DNA of 64,000 nt. It comes from Flaveria trinervia (taxonomy: Eukaryota > Streptophyta > Magnoliopsida > Asterales > Asteraceae). A program made the translations under genes and the position numbers. Shown piece by piece: positions 1-10,219 of the stretch (within the stretch, counting starts at the first letter, position 1; each line of letters opens with the position of its first letter). The DNA lies in assembly GCA_025506515.1 (NCBI GenBank), contig CM046454.1:38355440-38419439 (forward strand), written 5' to 3'. The notes under the pieces were generated by a model. The model did not search any database. It worked only from the letters and a program-made list of their open reading frames with translations, and had not been told where the DNA came from.

Positions 1-1
1 A

Positions 2-33
2 GCGTAGGCTACGCTGGCTGGCGTAGCCTACGC
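2..33 (+). repeat. E1 LTR perfect 13-bp-stem hairpin
   Basis: Arms 2-14 (GCGTAGGCTACGC) and 21-33 (GCGTAGCCTACGC) are exact reverse complements around a 6-base loop, TGGCTG. Each arm is itself a near-palindrome. It lies about 20 bp upstream of the LTR TATA box. The 3' LTR copy (5564-5595) has two arm changes, both at CpG sites. Confidence 0.85.
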
Positions 34-53
34 AAGGACCTCCGTGAAACACC

Positions 54-60
54 TATAAAA
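54..60 (+). promoter_or_regulatory. E1 LTR TATA box
   Basis: TATAAAA in CACCTATAAAATTGC, kept in the 3' LTR near 5615. It is the only strong TATA match near the hairpin, so it probably sets the LTR transcription start. Confidence 0.55.
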
Positions 61-877
61 TTGCATTTTTGTTAGGTTTCACCCACCACTTGCCGCCCAT
101 TCAACCTAGGATGATTTGAGATGAATTTTGGGTGTTTCTAGACCTGTGATTCACCATTCTACATCTTTCTAACACCATTCAATCATCGGGATGCAATTCA
201 ACAACGATTTTGAAGATCATTCAAGAACAATGAGCGGCTAAACTTCTCATGATCTACTTCGGGTAACGGGTATTCTGTGATTAGGTTCTTGTTCTTGTTA
301 GACTTGTGTTGGGATTAAACTTTAGAACCATTTAAGTTATTTTATAAGTTTAACTTGTGTTTTTATTATTTAAACAATTATGTTGGTTGACCTTTATTTG
401 AATGACGTATGATCTTGCGCGAATCGTATGGTTGTAGAGTTTTGGTTACTAATTGAATTGGTATTGTGTATTAAGACCTGTTAAGTCTTGTTTATCATTA
501 TCATTTAATCATTACACGTATAGAATCCCCGTTAAGGATTTTCTACCAAGTTAAACTAAACATATATCGAAAAACCAAACCTTAACCCCGAAGTAGATTA
601 CTCTTTCTTATAATTGTCTTCTTAATCAAGTTTATTCCTTTGCAATTTGTTTTCTTAGTTAATTTCTTAATCATTCCAAAATCCAACTTTTACAACTAAG
701 AATCAATAGTTTAAGTAATTTGATAATTTAGTTAATCGTTTCTTATAAATCAATTTACAATACACCGACCACTAATTCCACGAGGTCCGACAACCCTACT
801 TACCCTAACTAGTTTAAGGTGAATAGAAATACAATTTAACATCTTATTTGATTGGTACTTCGACATCGATCAAATTT

Positions 878-895
878 TCGCGCCGTTGCCGGGGA
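878..895 (+). promoter_or_regulatory. E1 primer-binding site (tRNA-Asp type)
   Basis: Matches the complement of the plant tRNA-Asp 3' end (TGGCGCCGTTGCCGGGGA) with one mismatch at 879. It starts six bases after the LTR end, as expected for a minus-strand primer site. Confidence 0.8.
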
Positions 896-1042
896 ATCGG
901 TGCGCTTGGTGTTTTGCTATTAGATTTGTGTTTAGTTTTTGTTATTTGTTTTGCTTTAATTTCGTTATTTCCTTGTTACGCTTGGTGTTTTTCAGTGTGT
1001 AGGTGACAGGTTGCATGCATAGTCGTAATTCGGGTACCATTA

Positions 1043-2300
1043 GTGTTCGATCCAGAGATAGTGAAATTGGCAAGGTATAATCGTTTTCTGCATCGATCAG
1101 GGCTACCAACTACATCAATTTCACAAGCTATCAATCAAGCAGCTGATAGTTCATCTAATTCAACTCAAATAACCAACCACCTCAAAATCCAAACCCTCCT
1201 CCTAATAACCAAAATCAAAATCCAAATCCACTTCCACCACAAAATAACAACCGCAACAATAACCTGAATCAAGCACCACCCAATGATAATATGAATCAAA
1301 ATAACCTCAATCAATGAGATGACTTTGATCATGTGAGCATGCATAGTGTCCATACGGGTGATGAAGATTATGAAGATGAATGGAATAACAATGAAGACCC
1401 CATAATGGTGCAAATTATGATGCTTGGGATGGAAACTTCGATGGAGGTGATGGATATAATGGAAATAACAATTGGGGGAACAATCATTATGGATGGAATG
1501 CACTACCTATGAATCAACAACGAGGTGGAGTCAATAATAATTTCAACCAACCAAGAAGACCTCAAAGAGCTCAAGTACATGGTGTGGGTAGCCATTTCAG
1601 ACCAGTTATTTCTGAAAATCCAAATCCTATCGCACCTCCAAATTGTAGAGGAAGAGCTTTTGATGTGCGCCCTCATTATCTCACTATTCTTCCTGCATTT
1701 TGAGGAACTTTAACAGAAGAACCATATGTGCATCTTGCTGAATTTGATGCCATATGTAGCACTATTGGTGGAAATCACTTCACACAAGATGAAGTGAGGT
1801 TGCAACTGTTTCAATTTACTTTGAAAGATAGAGCTAAGAAATGGTTCCTGACTTTGCCTGACAATAGTATTCATACTTGGCAAGAGATGCAAAGGTTTTC
1901 CTTGAAGAATATTACTCTATGGGAAAGACAAGTGATGCAAGAGAGGCTATTCGGTCTTTTCAACAACAAATGGGTGAGCAATTTCATGAGGCATTTACAA
2001 GATTCAAGAAGTTGATCCGGATGTGTCCTCATCATGGTTTTGGAAGGTGGGAATTGATTAAGGCATTTTGAGATGGACTAACACCAGAAGAAAGAAAATA
2101 ATTGTATTCTACAGGCAATGGAACATTCTTATCTAATCATGAAGATATGGATTGGGAATTCCTAGAACGAATGTGCAAGAATTCCAAAGCTCAAGCTTCA
2201 GCTAGTAGACGGTCAAAGCCTGCTCTGACAAGGTCAACCACCATTGATTATGAGACTAAAGAAAGAATGCATCTTTGGAAAGGCAATTGGCTAAGTTAGG
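1043..2300 (+). pseudogene. E1 gag, capsid region, broken
   Basis: Remains of a Gypsy Gag, the structural protein of the virus-like particle. A start-proximal FDPEIVKLARYNR segment is followed by a Q/N-rich stretch. The retrotransposon-gag core lies at 1728-2071, with FTLKDRAKKWFLTLPD, then TWQEMQ and a helix around EQFHEAFTRFKKLI. Reading it needs several frame changes (near 1300-1500 and 1890) and passes stops at about 1700, 2069 and 2099, so no full-length product can be made. It runs into the open frame from 2275. Family assignment rests on the W...LP...S..TW pattern of Retrotrans_gag. Confidence 0.65.
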
Positions 2301-3765
2301 ACAAGTGGGGACTAAAGATGTAGCTTCATTTGGATTTAATGTATGCAATGAATGTGGTGAACTGGGGCATGCAAGTGTAAAGTGTCCGTTGCCTCTAAGT
2401 CAACATGAAATGGTGAATCAAGTATATGGAGAGAATAAGCAGTTTGATATGAACTCCAATACTTATCATGCCGGTTTAAGAAATCATCAAAACTTAAAGT
2501 ATGGAAATGTTTCAAACCAGATGAATCCTAATTTTCAAGGTAGTAATCAAGGTGGTCAAGCATATCAGAACCGACAACAAGGGAATTACAATCAAAATGG
2601 TTATCCAAGAACCTCATATTCTCAACGAAACAATCAAGGGAGCTATAACCATACGGGTCAACAAGAGTCTACAAATACAAAATTAGATGCTTTGATGAAT
2701 ATTATAAAAGAGAATATGAAAGAGAATAAAAGGGAAAATGAAATAAGAGACAAAGCTTATGAAGCTCTGAATAAACAAGTGGGTCAACTTGCTGAGGATG
2801 TAGCCCAGATTAAATGTAACCCCGTGAAGCTACCGAGTGATACCAGTATCAATCATCAAAATCAAGGAACCAACACGAAAAACATGAGAAATGTTCACAT
2901 CAATTCGGTTAGTATCCTTCCTGACTCTAAAATTATTGATAATAACTTTACTTCTTTTCCACAACAAATTGCAGATAAGGAAGAAAAAGCAGATGCGGTG
3001 GAAGCTAGTGATAATGGAGCACCCATCATTCCAGTCAAAATGGGGAAATTGAAGATAAAAAGAGCACTCTTGGATTATGGAGCATCTGTTAGTATCTTGC
3101 CAGGTATGTTATATGATCAGTATGACTTCGGTTCTCTAGAGGAAGTTAACAGCACTGTGGTGTTAGCTGACTTGACTCGGAAAAGTCCTCGGGGGATGGT
3201 AAGGAATGTTATAATCAAGTTGGGAGAATTTTACTACCCCGTAGACTTTATGGTGCTTGATTATGCACCGGTGAGTACAAACGAGCAACCGAATGTCATA
3301 TTGGGTCGATCGTTTTTAGCAACTGCCAATGCTCAAATCAATTGTCGGAATGGAACAATTGAAATGTCTTACGAAACTCGTAAGTTACGTTTTGATGTAT
3401 TTTCCAAGTCAGCTAATTATTTTGTTAATGATGAAGTTTTTATGGAAGATATGACTAACGTGTGTGTTCCTACTTATACTTCATGTGTAAGTATGAACAC
3501 GAACTTTGAGAATGGTTTTGAGTATGATAGGGTTAAACATGTGGACTTGAAGGAATTGACGAATTTAAAAGAAGATAAAGAGCAAATTATGATGATGGAA
3601 ACAAAAAATGAGAAGCCTAAAATGAAGAAAAAAGTCGGTGATCCACTTGATCATATAAAAGGCAGAGTTGAGGTATTAATATTTGGGCCACAATATGATC
3701 TAGTTGAAGACCCACCATATTATTTGAAGAATACTGGAGTCAAGCATCCTACTCGACCACCATGA
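2275..3765 (+). CDS. E1 nucleocapsid and retropepsin-like protease, open frame
   Basis: A 496-codon open frame continuing gag; its first codon is TTG and is probably not a real start. A CCHC zinc knuckle, CNECGELGHASVKC, lies at residues 25-38. An N/Q/G-rich linker follows (about 60-130), then a charged helix (about 140-185). The retropepsin core has active-site D-Y-G at 267-269 within LLDYGASVSILPG. The flap/C-terminal region ends with the LGRSFLATANAQINC block typical of Athila-type proteases. D-Y-G instead of D-S/T-G is unusual but tolerated variants are known in this clade. No reverse transcriptase follows: the frame ends 1.5 kb before the 3' LTR. This is the best preserved part of E1. 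Confidence 0.7.
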   Translation: MERQLAKLGQVGTKDVASFGFNVCNECGELGHASVKCPLPLSQHEMVNQVYGENKQFDMNSNTYHAGLRNHQNLKYGNVSNQMNPNFQGSNQGGQAYQNRQQGNYNQNGYPRTSYSQRNNQGSYNHTGQQESTNTKLDALMNIIKENMKENKRENEIRDKAYEALNKQVGQLAEDVAQIKCNPVKLPSDTSINHQNQGTNTKNMRNVHINSVSILPDSKIIDNNFTSFPQQIADKEEKADAVEASDNGAPIIPVKMGKLKIKRALLDYGASVSILPGMLYDQYDFGSLEEVNSTVVLADLTRKSPRGMVRNVIIKLGEFYYPVDFMVLDYAPVSTNEQPNVILGRSFLATANAQINCRNGTIEMSYETRKLRFDVFSKSANYFVNDEVFMEDMTNVCVPTYTSCVSMNTNFENGFEYDRVKHVDLKELTNLKEDKEQIMMMETKNEKPKMKKKVGDPLDHIKGRVEVLIFGPQYDLVEDPPYYLKNTGVKHPTRPP

Positions 3766-5284
3766 GTGGTCACAGGTATGGTCTGGCTGAAGACCTAAAA
3801 CTTAGCGCTATTCGGGAGGCAACCCGAAATTAAATTTTTATGTTTCTATGTTTAATGTGTTTGTTTAAGTAGTTTGTGTTGTTAATTTAGTGGTGTTATT
3901 ATTATTATGTGTTGGGAGTGGTTGTTTTTAAGTTTGGGTTGAAAAGTCGTTGTTTTGATTGATTGGATAATTGATTTAAAGAAATTTTACACTTAACCTA
4001 AATACCATACATTAGGGACAATGTATCCCAAGTGTGGGGATGAGGGAAAGAAAAATGTGGAAAATTTTAAAATTTTTGTTTTTTAGCAATCCAATTGGGC
4101 ATAAAAACAACAGTTAAACCATGCCAATTGATTCCTACCGTGTTCAAAAGAAATGGTTCTTAATCGTAGTCTAATTTCATGATAGCATAAGGAATTGTGT
4201 TTAGCAAGGCTTTTAGAAAATGTTAAGAATTACTTAATTGTGGTTAACAAGGTATTGGTGAAATAAATTCATGCACATATCGGCATCCCATATTTCCCAA
4301 CTTGGTGAGATGTTGAAGCCTACTAGATTGTTAGTTCATAAAACCTATTTTATTTGTTGAGTGTAGGCCGTATGACTCTTTGTTTTAGAACTTGTGTGAT
4401 TTGATGCATGCTAAGACGGTGGACTTGATAAATGCACATAAATGATAGAGGCAATCTAGGATTCTTTTGTCTCCTTTCAACCTATTTTCATGTGTTACCA
4501 ATTGCCTAAAATTTTCTGTAGTATCCGCTTTTGAGCTTTAATCCTTTTGTTAAACCCATATCATTAAAACCCATTCACCCTTACAAAATACAATGATATA
4601 AAAATTATCCTTTTTACCGAATATGACCTATTTATCACTGATGATGACATTCCAAGTGTATCAGTATTTGATTTTTGGTAATAGTTTGTGATAAAAAAAC
4701 AAAAAAAAGAAAAGAAAAAAGAAAAATGCAAAAAAAAATACAAAGTATGGGATAAATATGTACCCATGGTTGTTGTTTTATTTTTAGTAGTAGTTATTTT
4801 AATAAGAATGTCAACAGTGATGTTTACCTTGATTATTTTAGCCACTTTCACAGCCAAAAATTCCTACCCAAACCTAAGCCCAAAACCGAGAAGTCCTGTT
4901 AATGTGTGCATTATTAATGTGTTACTGTGGATGTTTGATCATCACTCAAGTATATGATAGCAAAGTTTCATACGTGGACCTCTTGAGTGATTTATTGGTG
5001 CAATTTTCACCAATCCAGAAATAAATCGAGCCGAGTGAAAATAGTGAGGGGTGTGTTGCATGAAAATAAAAACCAAAAGCTTGTTAGGTTTAGTTAGGAG
5101 GATTCTATTTTGAAATAAATGTAACATGTTTTACTTGCTAACCAAACACGATTGCTGTAATTCTGGAATGGGGTATGACTTTGGACCATAGCTCAGACAT
5201 AGTAAGGGACCTTGGTTTATATATTGTTGTTTAGTGTTTCAAATGGATCTGCTTGAGGGCAAGCAAAGGTTAAGTGTGGGGATG
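3766..5284 (+). other. E1 non-coding 3' region with hairpin and two polypurine-like tracts
   Basis: No pol motif in any frame. A 6-bp-stem hairpin, TTCGGG-AGGCAA-CCCGAA (3811-3828), lies 46 bp after the stop codon. An A-rich tract covers about 4694-4740. The block AAGTGTGGGGATG occurs at 4030-4042 and again at 5272-5284; the second copy directly precedes the LTR and is the likely polypurine tract. Confidence 0.6.
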
Positions 5285-6434
5285 TGATGTGAGTGTGCTA
5301 AAATGCTATTTTAAAAGTTTAAATGTTAAATATTAAGTCTGATTACTCGTATTTATGCATTTGATCATGTTGAATAGGTTAACTAGGAGTTTGAAGTGAT
5401 TTTGTAGGTAAAATAACCAAGTTGGAAGCTTCCATGGTGATACAAGGTGTTGGAGGGGTCAAGAAACGAAGATTCAAAATGCAGCAGAAAAGTTTCCACC
5501 GTAGCCTACTACAGCCACCGTAGGCTACGCCAGCATCAGCAAAAAAACAGCAGAATGCCCCCAGCGTAGGCTACACTGGCTGGCATAGCCTACGCCAGGA
5601 TCTCCGTGAAACACCTATAAAATTGCATTTTTGTTAGGTTTCACCCACCACTTGCCGCCCATTCGACCTAGGATGATTTGAGATGAATTTTGGGTGTTTC
5701 TAGACCTGTGATTCACCATTCTACATCTTTCTAACACCATTCAATCATCCGGGATGCAATTCAACAACGATTTTGAAGATCATTCAAGAACAATGAGCGG
5801 CTAAACTTCTCATGATCTACTTCGGGTAACGGGTATTCTGTGATTAGGTTCTTGTTCTTGTTAGGCTTGTGTTGGGATTAAACTTTAGAACCATTTAAGT
5901 TCTTTTATAAGTTTAACTTGTTTTTTATTATTTAAACAATTATGTTGGTTGACCTTTATTTGAATGACGTATGATCTTGCACGAATCGTATGGTTGTAGA
6001 GTTTTGGTTACTAATTGAATTGGTATTGTGTATTAAGACCTGTTAAGTCTTGTTTATCATTATCACTTAATCATTACACGTATAGAATCCCCGTTAAGGA
6101 TTTTCTACCAAGTTGAACTAAAAAATTACCGAAAAACCAAACCTTAACCATGAAGTAGATTACTCGTTCTTATAATTGTCTTCTTAAGCAAGTTTATTCC
6201 TTTGCAATTTGTTTTCTTAGTTAATTTCTTAATCATTCCAAAATCCAATTTTTACAGCTAAAAAGCAATAGTTTAAGTAATTTGATAATTTAGTTAATCG
6301 TTTCTTATAAATCAATTTACAATACACCGACCACTAATTCCACGAGGCTCGACAACCCTACTTACCCTAACTAGTTTAAGGTGAATAGAAATACAATTTA
6401 ACATCTTATTTGATTGGTACTTTGACATCGGTCA
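5285..6434 (+). repeat. E1 3' LTR
   Basis: The right part matches 1-872. It begins with TG after the polypurine-like tract (exact start 5283-5288 uncertain) and ends ...GGTCA at 6434. Four GTAGSCTAC-type near-palindromes occur between about 5500 and 5595. Confidence 0.75.
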
Positions 6435-6622
6435 GGGGACTCCACTTCAACACTACTTTAGGCCTTACAAATATAGGATCAACTTTAGTCCTATGAATGG
6501 ACCTCTTAGCTTGTTGAGGTCTGAAGTTTACCCATATGGTGTGGTATTCTTTCTACAATGCTGCCTCAAACCATCCTGACATCTTTCTCGTTTGGCATAC
6601 AAAAGACTAAGAATGCCAATCA
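6435..6622 (-). pseudogene. E5 fragment: C-terminal part of post-pol ORF
   Basis: Homologous to the minus-strand exon of E3 around 22785-22965. The reverse frame reads WVNFRPQ, as in E3. It is the left surviving piece of the old element E5, clipped by E1 on the left and joined to a truncated E2 LTR on the right. The right edge is blurred because both sequences carry CAGCTG. Confidence 0.7.
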
Positions 6623-6680
6623 GCTGATGACAACAACTGAAGTTCAAGAAGTCCAAGTACTGAAGCCTTCAGAGTTTGTC

Positions 6681-6713
6681 ACAACAGCTGAAGAAGCATT
6701 CTTCAGTTGTTGT
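6681..6713 (+). repeat. E2 LTR hairpin, 15-bp stem
   Basis: Arms 6681-6695 and 6699-6713 pair at 14 of 15 positions around a GCA loop. A second inverted repeat with arms ACGACTGAAG/CTTCAGTCGT follows at about 6760-6795. Both are kept in the 3' LTR near 18439 and 18515. Confidence 0.7.
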
Positions 6714-6911
6714 GATGGTTTCCTTTCAGTAGTTTTATTTTCTATTTTAGTACTTGTAAAACGACTGAAGAGCATGTTCTTCAGTCGTTGTTTTAGTAGT
6801 TTCTTTTCAGTAGTTGTAGTGATAGTTAACACTTGGTATTTTTGTAAGAAGATGTCAGTTGATTGACATCTTCAGTAGTTGTGTTGACTTTCAGTAGTTA
6901 AATAACAGTTA

Positions 6912-6957
6912 GATGTCACTGTCAAGTGACATCAGCTGTCAGCTTCCCTTATAAAAG
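6912..6957 (+). promoter_or_regulatory. E2 LTR core promoter: inverted repeat plus TATA
   Basis: A perfect 9-bp inverted repeat (GATGTCACT-GTCA-AGTGACATC, 6912-6933) is followed by TATAAAAG at 6950-6957. Both are kept in the 3' LTR (18668-18689 and 18709-18716). Confidence 0.6.
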
Positions 6958-7166
6958 GAAAGATGACCTAATTGTAACGGGGTGCAAAAGCCAGCCGAAG
7001 CGTGTATTGAATGAATATATTCCTTTTCGAAGAAATTCTCTCTCTATAACAAACACTGTTTCATTGATAAATTTCGTGTGTTCTTGTTTAAATTTGTTAA
7101 TTCGGGAGCTCATTCCGCTGCAAATCCAATCTAATTGATCAAACTAGATGCCGAGATCCTAACAAA

Positions 7167-7178
7167 TGGTATCAGAGC
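7167..7178 (+). promoter_or_regulatory. E2 primer-binding site (tRNA-Met)
   Basis: TGGTATCAGAGC, the classic plant Copia initiator-Met primer site, two bases after the LTR end. Confidence 0.85.
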
Positions 7179-7374
7179 AGGTTAATCATTGATTGATTTA
7201 ACAATTGATCATTGAAACTGTTCTTTTGCTATCTATGTTTGATCGAATTAGCAAATTTGCAAGAATCGGTTATAGATACTGAGTTTCTATTGCTTCTGGC
7301 CATTTTGTTTGAGGTTCTAAGTGGTTTTGAGCTAGATTTACTTTGTTTACCTTGAATTTGTCTGAATTCTGAAT

Positions 7375-8617
7375 ATGACTACTCCTTCTAATGACCCTCA
7401 CAATACTGGTTCCTCAACGAAGCCTCCAATGCTGGTTAGGACTGCGTATAACATATGGCAACGAAGAATGGTCCATCACCTGTCTGTTAACACTTCAGGT
7501 TGTTTGACATCAGTGGTAGATGGTCCACATAAGCCTATAGTGAACAATCCGGAAACCAACCAAATGGTTCCGAAGAAGAAGGAACAATACTCTGATGAGG
7601 ATCTAAAAATGTTTGAGATTGATGCTAAAGCTCATGGTATTCTGGCCATGGCACTGCCTAATGAAATCTATTCTGGGCTTATGCATCATGAAACTGCTCA
7701 TGACCTCTGGAAGGCACTGAAAGAACAATTGGTGGTACCAATGAGGTCTTAGCAAACAATAGGGAAATACTTGCCCAACAATATGAGACATTTGCTCATA
7801 GGAAGGGTGAGACACTAACTCAACAGTTTGAGCGTTTTTCATATTTGATCTCTGAGCTAAAAATGGTCAAACATGAATACACTAATAGCCAGATGAACCA
7901 CAGATTCCTCAGATCACTGCCTGAGAGATGGGACACGTATACAATTGTCCTACGCTCTAATGCAAATCTGGATAGCCTATCTCTCACCCAACTTCATGGG
8001 AAACTGCTTACATTTGAAAGAGAGATAGAGCAGAAAAGGAAACTGGCATCATCAGGAAAGCTCACTAAAGACTTTGTACCAGGGAACACTGCCTTGGTCG
8101 GTCATGAGTCAGAATATGCTGCATCGAAAGTAATTATGATGTGCATATAGATTTTTCCTCAAACAATTCTGATCATCCATTTGTGAGTGTTGATAGTCAG
8201 TCAGGCTGTAATAGTGACAATTTGTGCTTCATTATGGATGATTTGATAGGTATAGCTGATGATGACTTAGAAGAGACGGATATTCTGAGCCAAATGGCCT
8301 TGATTAATATCAGATCTCAGAAGTTCTACAAGAGAACTGGTAGGAAATTCCCTGGACTCTCTGGCAAAACCAAAGTTGGTTTTGACAAGAGTAAGTTGAG
8401 GTGTCACAAATGCCACAGGCTTGGGCACTTTGCAAGAGAGTGTACATCATCTGGATCTAACTCCTCTGCACCCTTTGTGACTTTTCCAAGTAATATTCAA
8501 CAAAACAGAGGGCAACATCCTGCTAGTTCTGGTCATCATTCACAACCTCTATCTCCTGCATATTTTGTCCCTCAGGGTCCAATGCCATATCAATATCACG
8601 GCTATTACATGCCATAA
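7375..8617 (+). pseudogene. E2 gag
   Basis: Copia Gag, which builds the particle and binds RNA. The ATG at 7375 opens a 125-codon frame (MTTPSNDPHNTG) that frameshifts near 7735. The UBN2-type region continues in another frame (QFERFSYLISELK, then FLRSLPERWDTYTIVLRS) to about 8120 and shifts again near 8130. A CCHC knuckle, CHKCHRLGHFAREC, lies at 8401-8442. The chosen start matches the position and context of gag in related elements. At least two frameshifts inactivate it. Confidence 0.75.
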
Positions 8618-10200
8618 ACCAGTCAAGTTCAAGTACCCATTGCTCAACAACCACCTTCTCTTCCTAAGCCTCAACCTTCCCAATCTCATCAACAATCACA
8701 ACCTCAACAACACAGCTTTTTCACCCCAGGAGTTGTTGACTGGAGCAGTTTACCAAATGATATGTCTGGTCATGAACAACTGTTTTCTGGTGCTGGTCAA
8801 CATGGTGGTGACAATCGTTTCGGAAACCTTGATCTTATGGCCCTGGAGTCTGCTGATACATCATCCTCTAATGCCTTCACACCACAGGTATCACAGCATT
8901 TGCATCTATTAGAGAAGCAAATGTAGCTTTAAGTAACAAGAACATTGAGCTAGAACAAATAATATCCAAAAGAAAAGCCGAATTTGAGTCTGTGCTTAAT
9001 GATAAGAATGATGAGATTTACAAACTTAAATGCCAAATCACTGATGATAAGGCTAGGGAAGAGGTACTTCTAGAGAAGTACATAGACCTCAAAGAAACAT
9101 TTGCAGCTACCCAGGTAGAGTGTGATCAATGGGTACATTCCTGCAAGGGTTTTGAAATCCTTCTCAATAAGCAGTTTGCTTCCAATGTGAAGTTTGGCAT
9201 TGGTTATAATCACACTGCTCCTCCTACAGATTTTACTCCCAGAGCAGAGGCAGAATCTAATGGAAAAAGCAATAACCAATCCTTTTCATCATGTGATCTA
9301 CTTTCTGATATAGCACCATCAGAGGTTGGAGTCAGCATTAATTCCTCCCAAAACCTATGAGCTAATGTTGATGGTTCAAATGCTGACACTCACATGATCA
9401 AAAGGTTGATCACTCCAGGTGGTATTTCACAAAGTACTGAAAGTACTAAAGAGCAAGTCATAGCACTTGGAGAACAAACCCAAACTACTGCATGTACTAA
9501 AGGGAAGAAAACTGCCAATACAAAGGGTGGGAAAACTACTGAAGAAAATATCTAGAAAGCATGTACTGCAAGGAAGAAAACTGCTAGTACTGGTCACAAA
9601 CTGCTGAAGAATAACTCTTTAGTAGTTTCATCTTCTTCAGCAGATGATCAACTTAAGATGAAGAAAAATCCATGTGAAACATATGGCTTATTCAATCATC
9701 TTACTGATGATTGCTAGTATAAAAAGGGCTCCAAACTCAAACACAATAAGAACCTTAAAAAGAAAATGGGTAAAATGAAAACTGAGTTTGAAACCAAGTT
9801 TGTACCAGCAATATCAAAACCTGTAACCCCAAAATCCAAAAAGAAATCCAAAAAGGAAGGGGTTAATCAGGCAACAGCTGAGGTTGCTCAAAGGGAGATG
9901 GTACAACACAGGAATCCATCAATCTCACGCACTAATGTGTCTAATGAGCTTAAGGCTATATCACAGAATCAGACACAACTTGTTATGATGGTTCAACATC
10001 TATTGGGGAGAGTCAACCAATTAGATGCTCATGCGCTGAAACCACAGAGAAGAAAATCATGCCAAAGGATTCTTCTTCTTCACCATCTCCATCCCCTCAG
10101 GCTGTTCTTCATAGCAAATCTTTTAGTTTACCATCTGTTGATGTGAACAGACCCAAAACCAAAAAGGTTTGGGTCTCAAAAACTAACTAATTTATTATGA
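8618..10200 (+). pseudogene. E2 gag-PR linker with coiled coil and second zinc knuckle
   Basis: A P/Q/S-rich segment is followed by a heptad-rich helix (about 8930-9160, open at 8992-9360), an S/T/K-rich spacer, and a second knuckle at about 9673-9717 whose second Cys is Tyr (CETYGLFNHLTDDC). Lys-rich residues follow at 9766-9880. Stops at 8617, 9358, 9553 and 9715 interrupt it. Two knuckles separated by a coiled coil is the layout also seen in E3, E6 and E7, and supports the Sirevirus assignment. Confidence 0.6.
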
Positions 10201-10219
10201 TTGCAGGGTTCTTCAGCAT

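Larger units (their letters stand above)
1..872 (+). repeat. E1 5' LTR (left end outside window)
   Basis: Aligns end to end with 5563-6434 with few differences. It ends ...GATCA at 872, six bases before the primer site. About 280 bp of its left end are missing if the 3' LTR starts near 5285. Confidence 0.85.
1..6434 (+). mobile_element. E1: non-autonomous Ty3/Gypsy (Athila-like) LTR element
   Basis: Two direct repeats bound the element: 1-872 matches 5563-6434, and the 5' LTR continues left of the window. Behind the first LTR lies a tRNA-Asp-type primer site, then gag, a zinc knuckle and a retropepsin. No reverse transcriptase, RNase H or integrase motif is visible; about 1.5 kb of AT-rich non-coding DNA follows. 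The protease neighbourhood (LGRSFLATANAQINC) and the tRNA-Asp primer site fit the Athila/OTA branch of plant Gypsy elements. Gag-only elements of this kind have been called TR-GAG. It would need proteins supplied in trans. The right end abuts E5 sequence at 6435. Confidence 0.8.
6623..7164 (+). repeat. E2 5' LTR, truncated
   Basis: Matches the last 545 bp or so of the 3' LTR (from about 18377). The first 600 bp or so, including the tandem repeats, are missing. It ends CCTAACA at 7164, just before the primer site. Confidence 0.85.

Noticed and set aside
4564..4857. Hydrophobic ORF and Lys-rich ORF over the A-rich tract of E1
   Set aside because: Low-complexity sequence in the non-coding 3' region of E1; no start context, homology or conservation.
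6558..6866. 102-codon ORF in the E2 LTR (relative at 18383)
   Set aside because: It overlaps LTR hairpins and crosses the E5/E2 junction; the antisense frame is open too because of the inverted repeats. No protein similarity recognised.
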